The notes beneath the pieces are model-generated. The model searched no databases. It was not told the DNA's origin and saw nothing but the letters and a program-made list of their open reading frames with translations. Shown here piece after piece: positions 12,513 to 25,600 of a DNA stretch of 64,000 nucleotides (its first letter is position 1; each line of letters begins with the position of its first letter). The DNA is from Apostichopus japonicus. Its lineage: Eukaryota > Echinodermata > Holothuroidea > Aspidochirotida > Stichopodidae. The position numbers were made by a program, and so were the translations under genes. Location: the NCBI RefSeq assembly GCF_037975245.1, contig NC_092581.1:8805303-8869302 (forward strand), written 5' to 3'.

Positions 12513-13107
12513 AGCTTGGTAAGTGCAAGAACCCTATTGATTTGCTAAAGGTCATACAACAGACCGTGTCAATGTCTGAAAACCATTTAAACGCTATAAC
12601 TCCAAAGTTAAAGCTACAATTAATCTATGAATTCTCCAATGCAATGATTTTCTTTTGGTGAACATAGTGTGGTCAAGTTCAGTTCAGTTTAGTTTTGTGA
12701 ATGGGCTCTATATGGACTTCAACTAAACATAAATGAAATCTGCTTTGAGCAGAGAGTTGATAGTCTTGATTTAAAGTGTGCTCAAACTGCCTTATGTTTT
12801 CACCCTGTTGAGCTTCAAGGAGTCAACAGGTTATCTCAACATTGCAAAACTTGGCTCAAGGGATCAATATTAGGTTGTCAGTAGTCTCAAAATTAGCCAT
12901 TTTCTCTGTGATTTATAGTTACATGATTTTTGCTTTGGAAATAGGTTGTGAAAATATTTCAGTGTATAAGCAATGTCATGTAACTCTCATTTATTTATAA
13001 CAATTATTAAAGGGATGGTTGTAACCATAGGCTGCTGATTTCTAGCTAAAAAGTGGTAAAATAAAATGTTCTTAAAATTCATACATCTATGTGTTTATAT
13101 TTCACAT

Positions 13108-13360
13108 AAGGAAGACTGTTCTTTCTGGATATTGAAACATTTTGGAATGAAATTTCTGTAAAATCCTTACAAGCAGCGGATTAAATGGTTGAAACCCACA
13201 AGAAGTGCTGCAAATAAGAGCTGGAAATCTCTGGTCGTTGTTGGTTCTCATTTAAATTCTTGGAAAAACTTAAACTCACTTGCTCTACATTTCAGATAGT
13301 TATTTTGGAATTCTGAGCACATTGTCTGGCAAGGAATCACAAAGCCAACTGGCTTTCTGG
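13108..13360. repeat. Dispersed repeat, copy B (uninterrupted)
   Basis: This copy matches the flanks of the 1420-1907 insertion but is continuous across the insertion point, reading AAATCCTT then ACAAGCAGCGG. It therefore serves as the empty paralogous site that defines the MITE boundaries. Family unknown and no coding capacity seen. Confidence 0.75.
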
Positions 13361-13699
13361 TTATGATCTGTCACTACAAAGACCTTTTCAACATCATAAC
13401 TGATACCTGGTATCTTTGTATATGTTGCCACAATAGTTAATAGATAATCCCTCTTCATTTTGGTGTGGGCAAATTCATGACTATTTTAACATGAATGGCT
13501 TACCATACACTGAATATGTTTGGGCATCGGAACTACTAAATGTTAATCATTTTCTGATTTCTAAATTCAACAAGGTAGAAATTCAGATTTCTTTGGCAGA
13601 ATGATTTACACTGCAAACACAACACGCCACTTTAAGATCTAAAATTGTAGAGTATCTCCTCCCACCCCCTCCCCAACCCTCCCAGGTTAACTAAGTTGT

Positions 13700-13876
13700 C
13701 CAGGTGTACAGTATACATACTACTGTACTGTAGGAAGGTTTGGTACTATTTACAGGTAGAGTGTCGATCGTACCGTCTAACTAACTAGTGTATTAAATAG
13801 GCACCAGGATTCCAGGTGTACAGTATCCACTCTACTGTGATGTAAGATGGTTTGGTACTATTTACAGGTTGAGAGG
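13700..13876. repeat. Two-copy diverged duplication, 112-bp offset
   Basis: About 62 bases starting CCAGGTGTACAGTAT at 13700 recur at 13812 with roughly ten differences. Both copies end in the block GGTTTGGTACTATTTACAGG. The duplication is old and has no coding frame. Confidence 0.75.
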
Positions 13877-16800
13877 ATTTGATCTATCCAAGAGCTATCA
13901 GATACCTCTCATTCTTACCCTGTGTTTTATCAGTTCACCCCAGGTATCACCCAATTGCTGGTATGTCTTTGGTATCATTGATACTATGAGTTGCGTTGCA
14001 TAAAAGGAAGAACATTTATAACATAGATTTACCTACACAGACTAACTACAGTAGCTCATTTGAGGTTAGAATATATTAAGAAAGTATGAACTTTGAACTG
14101 GCAAATACATGTCTACTGTATATGGATTGTGAAAAGTGGCTTTATTCAATTTAAGGCAGTAATATACTAACGTTTATATATATCAGATTATAATGCAAAG
14201 GGAACAAATTTTAATTTTAACCCACTCCCCCTCCCCCCTCTCGTTTTGGTCACCAAGTGATTGCAATTTGCCTAGCTTACAAAGAAACAGTCAATAGCAC
14301 TTTTAATTAAACACAAAAACAACTTGATGTAGTTTAGTCTCAAATGGCTACATTTCTGATTAAATATGTGATTAATTGTCTTCTCTAGTTAGATCTCATT
14401 ATTTGCTTAAGAGAACATTTATGTACAATGTGTTAGAAAAAAAAAATTGAGACAGTGTATCTCAAAACTCTTTACTACAAGTGGCAATTTGTCATTGATG
14501 CCCACACGGTATCACTGAGAATTCTCTACACAAAGGCCTCAGCTAATGAAAGTAAATGGAGATTCTAATAAAATTCCTAAAAGGAGAGGCGGTAAAAGCT
14601 GTACCAAGGAGCAGTACTTCTTGATTCGGTTGTCAGATTCTCTGGGTGATCATCTTGCCTCTAATGAACTTCTCCCTCAAGCAAGATGGAAATGTCAAGG
14701 TCAGTTTTTTTTTCTTCTTTTTCTCTTTGGTCAGAGACAGTGGCCAGTGATGTGGTACTGTGCAAGTGCCAAGATCAACCTTCCATAAAGGTGGAACGTT
14801 AAAGGAGAACTGTTTTGACATGATCATTTTTGCCCAAATATTGAATTCAATTATTTAGACAAGTTTGTCATTCCAATGTGACTGAGGCGCTTCAGTTTAT
14901 TATTGTAGAAGCGTCTACTTTATAAAAGCGGACGTTGGAAGTGTTGCATCATTATTCAGCTTTGTCCATCTAGTGTTCACATTTCCTCTTTAAAGAGCGT
15001 AGGTTTAGCATAGACAGCTCAGTATGCCATCAAAATTTGTCATCATTGGAATGTGAACCTTTTGTTGGCTGAAATAAGGCGTACGTTTCACTAGTTTGAC
15101 CAGTGATGTCAGTCACGCTGAGGTGGAAAACATAGCAGTTATGTTGACCACTGAAAAAGATTGAAAGGATATTACAAATGAAATCTATTTTTGATAAATT
15201 ATGAAAGAAGAATGTACAAAACATCCTGGTGACATTTTCACGAAACTCCTACTTTTGATTTTCAAGCTTTTGATACTGTTGTTGAAATTTGGCATAATTT
15301 TGTACAGTACCATAATTAAGGTGTTGAGTGAACTTGAAACAAACAAATGTGATGCTATACTATATAGTTGCACCCTCAGAGCAAAATACTTTTCAGTTTG
15401 CTCTAATCTTCTTTTTTTTCACTTTGTTGTTTTGACCATGGATTGGAAAGGGCTCCAGTTCCCGTTTTCATGTGAAGTTTTCAATATCGCAATATGTTAA
15501 TACATCCCAATTTGGAAGAAATATGGATACATACATGTACATATTAAAGGGGAAAATTTTTTTAAAATTTGCCATCTATGACATCGCACACACACGTGTT
15601 GCTTCAAGTTCATTTTTGGTACAAAATACGTCAACTTCAAAGTTTGTAACCCTGAAAATGATATATAGGAATTGAATGTAATTTGCAACAGGAGGCTTAG
15701 AATATATGTTCCTCGGACTTCATCAGCCAAAATAATTGTCACCTGGACCTCGAGGGATATCCCATGAATTGTAAAAGGTACATGGTTTGGGCAGGAATAA
15801 TACAGATTTACAAGCCTACACATGTAGCACATTTTTGAGACAATCTAGCACAAATCAGTACACTGGATATGATTCCCAGTATCTGTGATAATGTTATATA
15901 GTAAGGCTATACTGCTGTTTTACTCATGCCATGCTGGATATTCATTGTAATATCAAAGTTCATTTCCCTGTTGTTGTTGGTTTAATATAACATCACCAAT
16001 GTTTTTATAAATTGTAATGACAGCTTTCTATGAAATGATAGGTCATGGTCTGTAGTATTGAATCATTAGTTTCTTTAAATTTTGCATAACACCAACCTAA
16101 TGCCTGCAGTGGCTCAGTTTTTGGCAACTTTGTAGTTTCATTAATGGGCAAATATTCTTGAAATCTGTTTTGAATTGTTTGTTGGTTTTGAACATGATTT
16201 TTCGAAAATTTTACAACCAGTGTAAAATTATATCCAGAAACCGACATTGGACCATGCTGTGATATCCCCTCAAGATTTCAAGTATATATATGCACTTTAC
16301 AAAATTGCTTTGAAAACATGATTTTATAAAGACATAATTAGTTAGGGCTCTCTCAAGATTTTAATGTCTATTTGCTGTTTTTGTTTTAATTCATCAAAAG
16401 AATTGATTTCAGATGTTTATATCCAGTCAAGTATGGGCATGAATTAAATAATTGTATTTGATAACTCTGTGGGTTATCTTTTAGTGGAGACAAGTTTGTT
16501 CTTTATTACATCACTTATGCTTAGAATTGATTTAAGGTGTATTTTTGATATTTGGAAAACACAGCAGTAAATTTTTTAATGAGAAAATTAACATTCTGTG
16601 GTTTCTTTTCCCGGAGAATACATTCTTTGATGGGAACGGTGTTGGTTAGTGCCATAGTCTGCAAATCCTTAGTCACAATACCCGTTCACACTGTACAACG
16701 TGTGCACCTTGCAACAGGCATTGTAGTAGAATTTACTGTCACCACACTGAACTCATTGTCCTAGGCAAGCTGATACAACACACATATAAATATAAATATA

Positions 16801-19800
16801 TACATATGTATATATATTTATATATACTTATGGCTCTGGATATCACAACCCAAGTCAGAATCCCACCCCACCACAGTTTTTACTCATTGGCTATGTGCAC
16901 TGTACTGAGGCAAGTCACCACCGCAGCATACCAGGGGTCAAATATAGTTGACCTTTGGAGGTCATCATGGTACTATTCAACTACTGCCAAAACAGCATGC
17001 CTTAATAGAATGATGGCTCTTAGATGGAAATTTCCTTCTCATTACTTCAGTGCACATGGACAGAGCGTCATTATAAATGTGCCATCGTCGGGGATAGGAA
17101 ACGGAGCGAATTGAACAGGAAAGAATGACATCCAGTCAGGAATAACAAAATATTCAAAGGATAACAATAAAGCTGAAAAGAAGGAAGCCTACATTCTTAA
17201 TATACATCAGGATATAAGTTCATTGAACAAGTGTTTTGTGGCTCAGCAACCTACTTTATTCCTTCTTTTTTCAACCACTCATAGTGGTGGGTAACAGTAG
17301 GGTGCCAGGGAAGCCATTAATTTAGAGAAATTATTGATCAGTTGGGCTTAGGTACCCAAGGGGCAAAGTAAGATGGCATACTGTCAACTGTTCCAGTATA
17401 GTTTTGCGGTCTGTCACACATATGGCCATAGTTTGTGGATACTGTATTGATGGTGAACCAAAAAGGTAGATCATTTCCACACAAATATATTGCTTCAATT
17501 CATGTACAGTACATGTCTCCCATAAATGATTGGAAATAAGACAAAGAAGAATGGGTGAGTCTGGCTACAGTAAATATATGTGGCAACTATCCTGCTGTTT
17601 GCAGTTTCTTTAAATTCAATGTTATGTACTGTGGGATGTACAACATACCTCTACATGTATGTATTGTTAGTTCTTTCCTATCTGATCAGTATGTGAAAGA
17701 AACTGCGACCTCTGCACATTTCATTGGAATTTATATGGTACAACTGTACATAGATAAAACTGTGTGTTGGGTTTTTTTTGAGGAGGAGGAGGAGGGGGTA
17801 CAGTAGGAGATGCAGGGAAGGTCTAGCAGGTTAGGTGGGCACGATTTGATTACTTCTGTTGATAGTTTTGCTCAACTTCTATATTCTGATAGTGGATAAT
17901 AGTAAGTTATGATAGTGGATAGCTAAACGGAAGTGTTTATATTGTGAACCAAATATTTGTCAAACGTTTTAATTATGTTTAATTCCAACTTGTGAATATC
18001 ATTTTCAGTGCAGAGTGAAAAGGTTTTGTATACTTCATTGTTTTTGTAAAGAAGGCATGTTATAGACAAAGGAACTGATAAATTACTGTTAGTATGTTGC
18101 AATGGTTGATACTATGTCTTTGTTACCATAGTAACTATATACTTTTACTCCAGCAATGTGTCTTCACGTCAGTCACATGGTGTATATTGGTTTATTTTCG
18201 GATGGACCTAATGGATCAGAGAACGTTGGCATGCATTGAAGAAAACCTTTTTTTGACTTTGTTGTAGAGGCTTCATTCACTGGAAGTTTTGAGTAGATGA
18301 GGTGTTTCTAAATGTCTCAAAAGTGGTCTCTCATTAAGTATTGATGGCACAGCCACATAATTTAATAATTCCTATTTTTTATCCTTAATCTCTCTTTAAG
18401 TATTTTTACACTCCTCAAACGGTACAAGCAAATTGAATACTTATAGTGTGCACCTATTAAATGAAGAACAGAAAGGCCTTCATAAACTGTTTGCTTGAGC
18501 AATTACAAACTTATGAAAAACACATTTGGTCAAAACAGCCGTCCTTGGGACAAAAAAAAAAACATAAAAAAATGTTCTGCAGACTGCATACATGTCCAGA
18601 ATGGGCAGGGAATGAAATCTGAACAGATGTGGCCACTCTTGCCTTCTGAGGTGGACATTGGAAAACAATCTGTCTTTTCTCATGACTGGTTATGCAGAAA
18701 GAATTTAAGTAAAAGAAGAACTGGAAAACAGTTTGATTTATACATTATGAGACAGTTGGGACGGGGGTGCTTTGGGAAGGAGGAGAGGGGGGTGGGATGA
18801 TGGAAATGGCAGGGAAGAGGGGAGGGATCGTGAGTGGTAATGGGAAAGAGGCCTCATAGATGGCCCTACTGTATGTGTTGATGAATACTACTACGGTATC
18901 ATTAAAACAGCAGACAGCAAGCACAAAATTCAAACCAGGGGACGGCTACATTTGAAATTTCACAGCAAAAGAGGATTACCTAGTTTATTATATATTTGTT
19001 TGTTTGTATGTTTATTACCTAAGTACTGTAATATTTATAGCAACTACCAATGTGTGAATATCCTACTGTATGATATTGGTTGCACATTGCTATGCAAGTA
19101 TAACAGCTCAGTGGGTGGCCTGTGATCTCATTAAGGTATTTGTCATACAACGTTAGTTTTCCTCTAGTATAGCTTTGTTGATCCCAACATACTGATACAC
19201 ACACTGACTCACTTTTGAAAAATCGTTTGTAAATCTGTTGAGCAACTCTTCTAGCAGTCTGCCTTTCATCTTGTAAATATGAATAGTACATGAGCTCGGT
19301 AACGGAAGGCCAGTAAAACGGACAAGGGTTTTCACCTTATCAGTGTTTTTGCATGGGCTCTGAAGTTAATAAGGTCATTTCGTTAAAAAGTTGATATGCA
19401 GTCCTTTGAGTTTTAGATTCACTATGCTACTTTCCATTGGAAAATACCCAAGCCTGATCGAGGTGTGGAAGCCTAGGTTAGCAAAAAATAATACAGCAGA
19501 CTAGCACATGACAGAGGATAGAGTGGGAGTAAAGGAAACAAGCTAATCATTTTTCTGACTTTAAGCATAAACAGAAATAGACGAAAGTAAAACTAGTGAC
19601 AGGCAGAAGAAGGGGAAACTGACTTCACTGGGAGGCAGTCCCAGCCCTGGCAATGCCACCCTCCCAGGAGGACCTAGTCGTAAAAAAAGGAGAAAAGAAC
19701 CTGTCCCTTCCTACCCGGTGGCTGGACTATTCCTTGGAAAGTTGGAAGTAAACTTTGCTTCCAGTGTTTGATTAACAAGCCCTCTAGCCATCGGGTTCCT

Positions 19801-19981
19801 AAACTGTCTTCAGATGTAACTATATAGTTGGTTGTATATATTGTGCTGTATAATTCTGTGTTTGCAAGTTGAAATGGGAAGTGGAATATTGATTGTGGAG
19901 ACTCAAGCTGGGATTATCCACAGGCATATTGTTACAGCATTAGCACACTCCTCAATGCTGGAGGTCTAGTTCATAATAAAG

Positions 19982-20383
19982 AAGAGGTTCAAGATTTTAG
20001 AACCTACAGTACTTCTCACCTACAAAGCGATCAGCGGGCTTGCCCCTCAATATATCACTGACCTTCTTACTCCTTTGCGTCGGTCAACTACAGTTACGCT
20101 TCGCTCTTCCTATCATGCGCATTTGCAATGAACTCCTGGTCCACGTACCGGTACTCGTTATGGCGATCGTGCCTTTTCTGTCGCTGCGCCTTCTCTTTGG
20201 AACGAACTCACATTTCACGTTCGTGACTCTCCCTCCCTTTGTATTTTCAAGAGACAACTCAAAACATTTTTGTTTGATTCCTATACTCTTTCTTCCTGGT
20301 TTCCTTTGTCTCTTTCCTACATTGTAAAGCGCTATGAAACGCTGTATTAAGCGCTATATAAATGTAATTTATGATTATTATTT
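19982..20383 (+). mobile_element. 3' end of a LINE with degraded reverse-transcriptase ORF
   Basis: One reading frame from 19982 to the stop at 20348-20350 encodes the typical C-terminal end of a non-LTR reverse-transcriptase ORF. LLTYKAISGLAPQYITDLL appears first, followed by GDRAFSVAAPSLWNEL and then FKRQLKTFLF. One in-frame TGA at 20129-20131 interrupts it. After the stop comes a GCGCTATATAAATG block and an ATTATTATT tail, the arrangement seen in CR1/L2-like LINEs. The element is 5'-truncated, since no upstream polymerase motifs are found, so it is a dead insertion. The exact clade cannot be settled from this piece. Confidence 0.85.
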
Positions 20384-22314
20384 TCAATAGCATAATAATC
20401 ACACTAAAAAGAAATGCACCAATCAATGCACTTAGCAACACCCACACTAAACTTACCACTCTGTTATTAATGCAATGGTATACATTCTTTCCAGACCACC
20501 AATGTTGCATAATTTGATCCAAACATAAAATTTCCTTACGTTACTGTTCTTCCTTTACCGAAGGACATATTATATAAACTTTATAACTAAATGAAGAGGA
20601 CATTTTTATGTCGCTCTAATATATTGTTGGTCTACTTAAGCTTTAAATTATAAATTATAACAATTAAAATACATGTTTAAGTAATAATAATAGAAAGTCT
20701 TTCCTTGGTTACGGAAGGGAAATTTCATAGTCTGATTTATTATATCACTGAAATGAGACAAACCATGGAAAATGTTTAAAAGTGTTTTGCAATCAGTTTT
20801 TCATGACCCATAAACTCTCACCCACCAGGAATTGTATGATTTACATACATTATATGTTTTATTAGAAGATTATTTCCTATCACCATCAATCACATTTTTG
20901 GGATAGAAATATTGTTATTATTTATTACTATTACTAAATATAGTTTTTTAATGTTCTTTTGACAATTTGTTTTAATCCCATGTCCACAATTCCATGTGGA
21001 AATTGTCTTCATTATCTAAAAAAAACCCATCACTTTTCAATGATGATATATAGTGTTGCAGACAATATTTTTTCTTGTTATTATAAATAATTTATTTTGA
21101 TAAACGATCTTGGCACACGGACTGGACTTTCCCCTTAAACTGTTTTAATGAATTGTTTTGTTTTCGCTTTAGATTTGTTTTTCTTGGAAGTGCCTGCTTT
21201 TACCTTTTGAGCTAGTTGGTTCGATAATTCCACTGTGACTTTCAGTGGTAACTAGGGAGTCTGGACATGAATCACTACTCACTCACTACATTTTCTGTGC
21301 TATTATTGGTAGTATTAAGGCTGTTTTGTTGTTGTTGGTTCACTATGGTAGGGATTGCTGGTACATACCAATACAGGGCTTTGCTCCGTCTTGAATAACG
21401 TTGGAAACTGATGACACTCAAGTTTCTTGGTTTTCAAGCTGCTGGTCGGTCGTGTCCTTTGCATTCAGGCATCGTATAACTTATTTAGATTTTATCATGA
21501 TACTCTAATATTACAATGTTATGTACATCCTCATTTGTATTAAGGTATTCAATTGCCTAGTAGCTAACCCAAGAAGAAAAAAAAAAGAAGAGTAGCTCAA
21601 GGCAAATTTGTATGTTACGGATAATGCATTGAACGTAGTGTTTACTCTTGAACCTGTCTTGTGTTACATGCCCTAGAGAGTGTCGGTCATTGGGGCGGGG
21701 GGGAGGGGGTTACAAGGGTAGATCAGAGTGCATATGTATAGGAGAAAGGTATCTTCATTCCTATGTACTCAAACCATAGGTCATCAAGAGTGACTGTATC
21801 TATAACTTCTGTTTTTTACAAAAAGTTGAGATAACTATTTAGCATAAATGACTAGAACATACCTGTGGTCTATCACATATATATAGCAAGAGCTATTCTT
21901 ATGCCACCTCCCCCCCCCCCCTTCCCCATTTATATCTCATTTCCTGGAAATTCTTTTCCTTCCTGTAAATCATATTTACAGTGGTCTAGTTAAGATGAAC
22001 TCAGATGGCCTCATCCTGAGAGAGGGATTTAAAGTTGCTTTTTGGCATTTTTATAGCCAATTTGTGACAAATCTAGCAATGAAGGTTGTAATTCATATAT
22101 AGAGAGAGCTATTAGATGTCCCTTTCAAGAGATCATTGACATACATTACATATATTTACATACTAATTAGCAAGAGCTGCATGTCTGGGACCAGGTAACA
22201 ATATAATATGCCCATAAAATGGTCAGAAATTTCCAAAGTGTTATGATTTTTCCTTCAAAAAGAAAGAAATTGCTTAGTCAGAGTTGAGGAACTACAGTAT
22301 ATTGTTAAGGTATT

Positions 22315-22602
22315 TCACTGTTGAATACAGACGTCATTAAAAATGAATGCCAGAAGGTCTTTTAACAAGGAAATGTGATCTGACTCCCAGTAAATTCTTG
22401 CTGCCTGTGGCAAGAGTTGTGTGCTATATAAAAGTGCCTGTCGTCTGTACTCATCCTGCACCCCTGGATGGTTTAAGAGGCTGGCCTCTACTGTATGTTT
22501 ACATACCATCTCCTTCACATGGTTGACCTCAGACTGGTCATTATCATGCCTAATTATTGTGCTCTGGTGACAAGGGCAGCTAATAAAAAGACTTAAGTTC
22601 AA
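22315..22602 (-). other. Possible exon, unknown product
   Basis: A 95-codon minus-strand frame is locally GC-richer than its surroundings and has a plausible amino-acid mix, with a helical-looking C-terminal half containing DEYRRQALLYS and LLKDLLAFIF. Inside it, a pyrimidine tract ends in CACCAG at 22564, and GATG|GTATGT lies at 22507/22506. Together they bound a possible 57-base in-frame exon (22563-22507). I recognise no family. It could be an exon of an unseen minus-strand gene, a transposon relic or chance. Confidence 0.2.
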
Positions 22603-23339
22603 TCAATACCTATTAGTGTACATATAGGTTTGAATGTAAGTTTGGCTATAAAGGTTTTGTTTGGTGAAATGTTTGAGTGGAGCAAAGAAATTGTGGCGTT
22701 GTTTGAACTGGTCCATGCACTAAGCTCTGTCAGCAATACATTAACAATGATGATAAAGATGTGACATACCAATTCTGTTGTAGCCAATATATTTAAATCT
22801 GTCAAAAGTTCAGTTCCTCATCTGATACAGTAGCTTGGAGTTGTCAAACCTACAGGTGCATAATAATTTATTCATGCATTCATCACTTTACTTTGTCTCT
22901 ATCTCAAATCTCTTCAAACAATATGCACTTTTCCATCTTATCATGAAATTTGTTTAATAATTTAAGCTCTAGATAATTGTTCCTGTGACCCACTTCCAGG
23001 TCACCACAAACCTCCTATTAGGAATCTTATCATAATATTAGAAGTGTATCTTGGCTTGATTGCCCTTCAGGGGTTAAGATCTTCTGCAATAGGGATATTG
23101 TGTGATCTGATCCTGGGTATGGGAAGTGTTCACACTGCAATGTTGATCCACCTTGTGCTACATCAGATCCTCATTGTGTTCTCAGATGTGTACATGGCTC
23201 TATAGTTTGACTTTGGAGAGGATTTGTATTTTTAATGAGGTCTGCTTGCTTCCAGGTAATATATCTTGGACCAACATTGTTAAAGTTGTCCAAATTGTTA
23301 AGTTTTCCTGTAGGAATGATTAGATTCAGAAGTAAGAGG

Positions 23340-23480
23340 TTACATTAGACCCCTCCCTGGGTCATTGGGGTGGGAGGGAGGGGGGGGGGCAGTGCAAGAA
23401 TATTACCAGTTAATAGGCTAGGGTAGATATAGGGTAGATAGGTGTCTGTAGGTTGTTTGTAAATACCCAAACCAGTCAAT
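23340..23480. repeat. Dispersed repeat, pair member 1
   Basis: The block from the AAGAATATTACCAGT segment through TAGGCTAGGGTAGATA to the TTGTAAATACCCA segment matches 37075-37200 in the same order with small insertions. A poly(G) stretch precedes it here and a short G-rich stretch precedes the other copy. Family unknown. Confidence 0.7.
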
Positions 23481-25019
23481 TTTGATTTTATATGTTATGT
23501 AGAACCTGTTGCAATAGTTTCATGGACCTTCTGTATTAGCTTTGGTATACAGAGAAATCCCTTCTTTGATTTGACCAGTCTATATAATTTTTGAGTGGCA
23601 ATGTCAAACAGGTGTGCAGAGAACCTTCATTGAGATATATACACCATGGATTAATGATAGCTGTAGTGCAATTACCTTCCTGTGTTTTGTTGTCTCTGTA
23701 AATCACTGTACTCTGGATGGCCAATAAATCAATATTTGTAGATCTGTCAAGGACAAATTTGTTGAAGTGTTGAAAGTTGGCAAATAATTTACTGACTATA
23801 TAAAAAAAAAACACTGTTTAACTTGGGATCACTGACAAAAAACTGGAGTGAATGAAAAAAGCAAAATTGCATTCAAAAACAGTTCTGTCAAATAGCATGA
23901 GATTTCCAATCAAAAGTACAGTATGAAATGTTTCCCGAAAGGGAATGAGGGCGGTATTGAAGAACTTAGCGCGCGTAGACTGTGGATGTGTGACCTGATT
24001 AATTCGTACCTCGTAAGATTTGCCACAGGGATTCTGCTCATGAATAATGCATTAGGTTGGCATGTATACATTTTGAGTAGTCGAATGAGATCTTTTTTTC
24101 AGAATACTGTATGTATAGAAAAAAATGTGGGTTCCTGGTATGTCTTTGGCCATGTTTTTATTAAAGCCAACTTATGTGCCACTATCAAATAATGGTACTA
24201 ACCAATGCTTCAGGTACATGGACTATTGTATAGGGGGTTTAACAATTTCTATAGCAAACACAACATATTTTAACATGTAAAGACATGTTAACTATATTAT
24301 ATTCTCAACATTTAATAGAACCAAGTACACTTTTAATGTTCTTTTGATAATTTTCAAGCAATTGATGTGGAAGGGTGGGGAGGTGTTGGGGTGAGGGGTT
24401 TGTTGGAGAGAGACATACTATAAGTTTTGTTGGACAATGGTCAAAGTATTACTAATACCTATAGGTCAGCAAATAGTGTTTTTAACATATATGCATTGCT
24501 TCGTATGTCACTTTATAGAGGATGGCAAACTTTTGTACCACTTCATAAACTTAATTTGATTTGCTTGAAAAAGAAAAGTAAGTCTGATTTTGCTTCAGAT
24601 GGTCCCACTTGTGGATCAAGTGTTTTCAACAGTTTGAGTGGTGGTTATTTTTAAAGTACTTTTAAATCATTTGACATTGTTAACTGACTTTGTGTCACTG
24701 GTATCAAAAAGCAGGCATTTGTAATCACTTTGTAAATGAGTTTTAGAACTTGAAATGAAAAGTTGTTTAATCATATTACATAACACTTAAAAGGTTACTA
24801 AATCATTACAGAAGAAATGGTGCTGCTACCTCGTGAAGCTTTTACTCCTACCGGGGATTGGTGTTGTCTTTTCCAGAAGTGGCGTACTAAGGAGATAAAA
24901 CACGCCAAGCTGAAAATGAATTTTCTTGAGTTCCTTTCACCCATACATAATTTACCAAAAACCAGGACAAACCTTATCATGGATTCTTTGCAAAAAAAAG
25001 TGTAAATGGATTGATTGAG

Positions 25020-25600
25020 ACTGTGAGGTTTAATGCTCAGGCTGTTAGCCTTGAATAACTTTGAATTGACCCATCATTCTATCTGGTTAACTTCCTGACG
25101 GAGTTTAAAGTGGCCAGCTGAGAACACTTGTCGTCCATTTAGTTCTCACATATAGCACTCATATCTGCAGCGGTTTCCATTCGAGCCCTCTTCAAGCATG
25201 GGTCATTGATCTCCTTGTGAGATACTTGACACACTTCTCTCGCCATCCCTCCCAAATCCCATCATCTTCGGGGAAACGCTTGATAGCTACAAATGCCAAA
25301 AAGATGAGCAGTTTATTTTTCTGTTTGACTAGGCAATACTACCTGACACAACCAGAGATATAGCCCTAGGAGTGATTTAGAGAATCAGCTCTCCAAAAAG
25401 CTGTCTAGGAAAGTAGGGAAACATTTTGCAGCCATTTATCCCAGCTTCATCCATCAAAATTAGGTGATTTGTCAACCGTCCTGTCTCAGAAATCTTCATC
25501 AGCTAAATTTGATTCTTTGACGTTTTATTCGTTGCCCTGTTAACGAAGCAGAAGTTTTGACGCACATCTGCATAATTGCGCCTTCTGATATTAACCCATT
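25020..25600. promoter_or_regulatory. Possible cis-regulatory island
   Basis: The segment is more complex and more GC- and CpG-containing than the AT-rich DNA around it. It lacks simple repeats and open frames and contains several TCF-like CATCAAA and GATTTG words. This is a compositional impression only. No conservation data are available and function is inference. Confidence 0.15.

Larger units (their letters stand above)
12513..19981. other. Non-coding stretch with repeats, no gene recognised
   Basis: The region holds repeat copy B (13108-13360) and a diverged duplication (13700-13876). A locally GC-richer unrecognised patch lies at about 19600-19800, just before the LINE fragment. Open frames are short and AT-rich and none carries a recognisable domain. 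CpG is scarce. Confidence 0.6.

Noticed and set aside
14546-14788. 80-codon frame with a donor-like AAG|GTCAGT at about 14700
   Set aside because: No acceptor, no recognised domain, and the frame ends in a T-run-derived Phe/Leu stretch.
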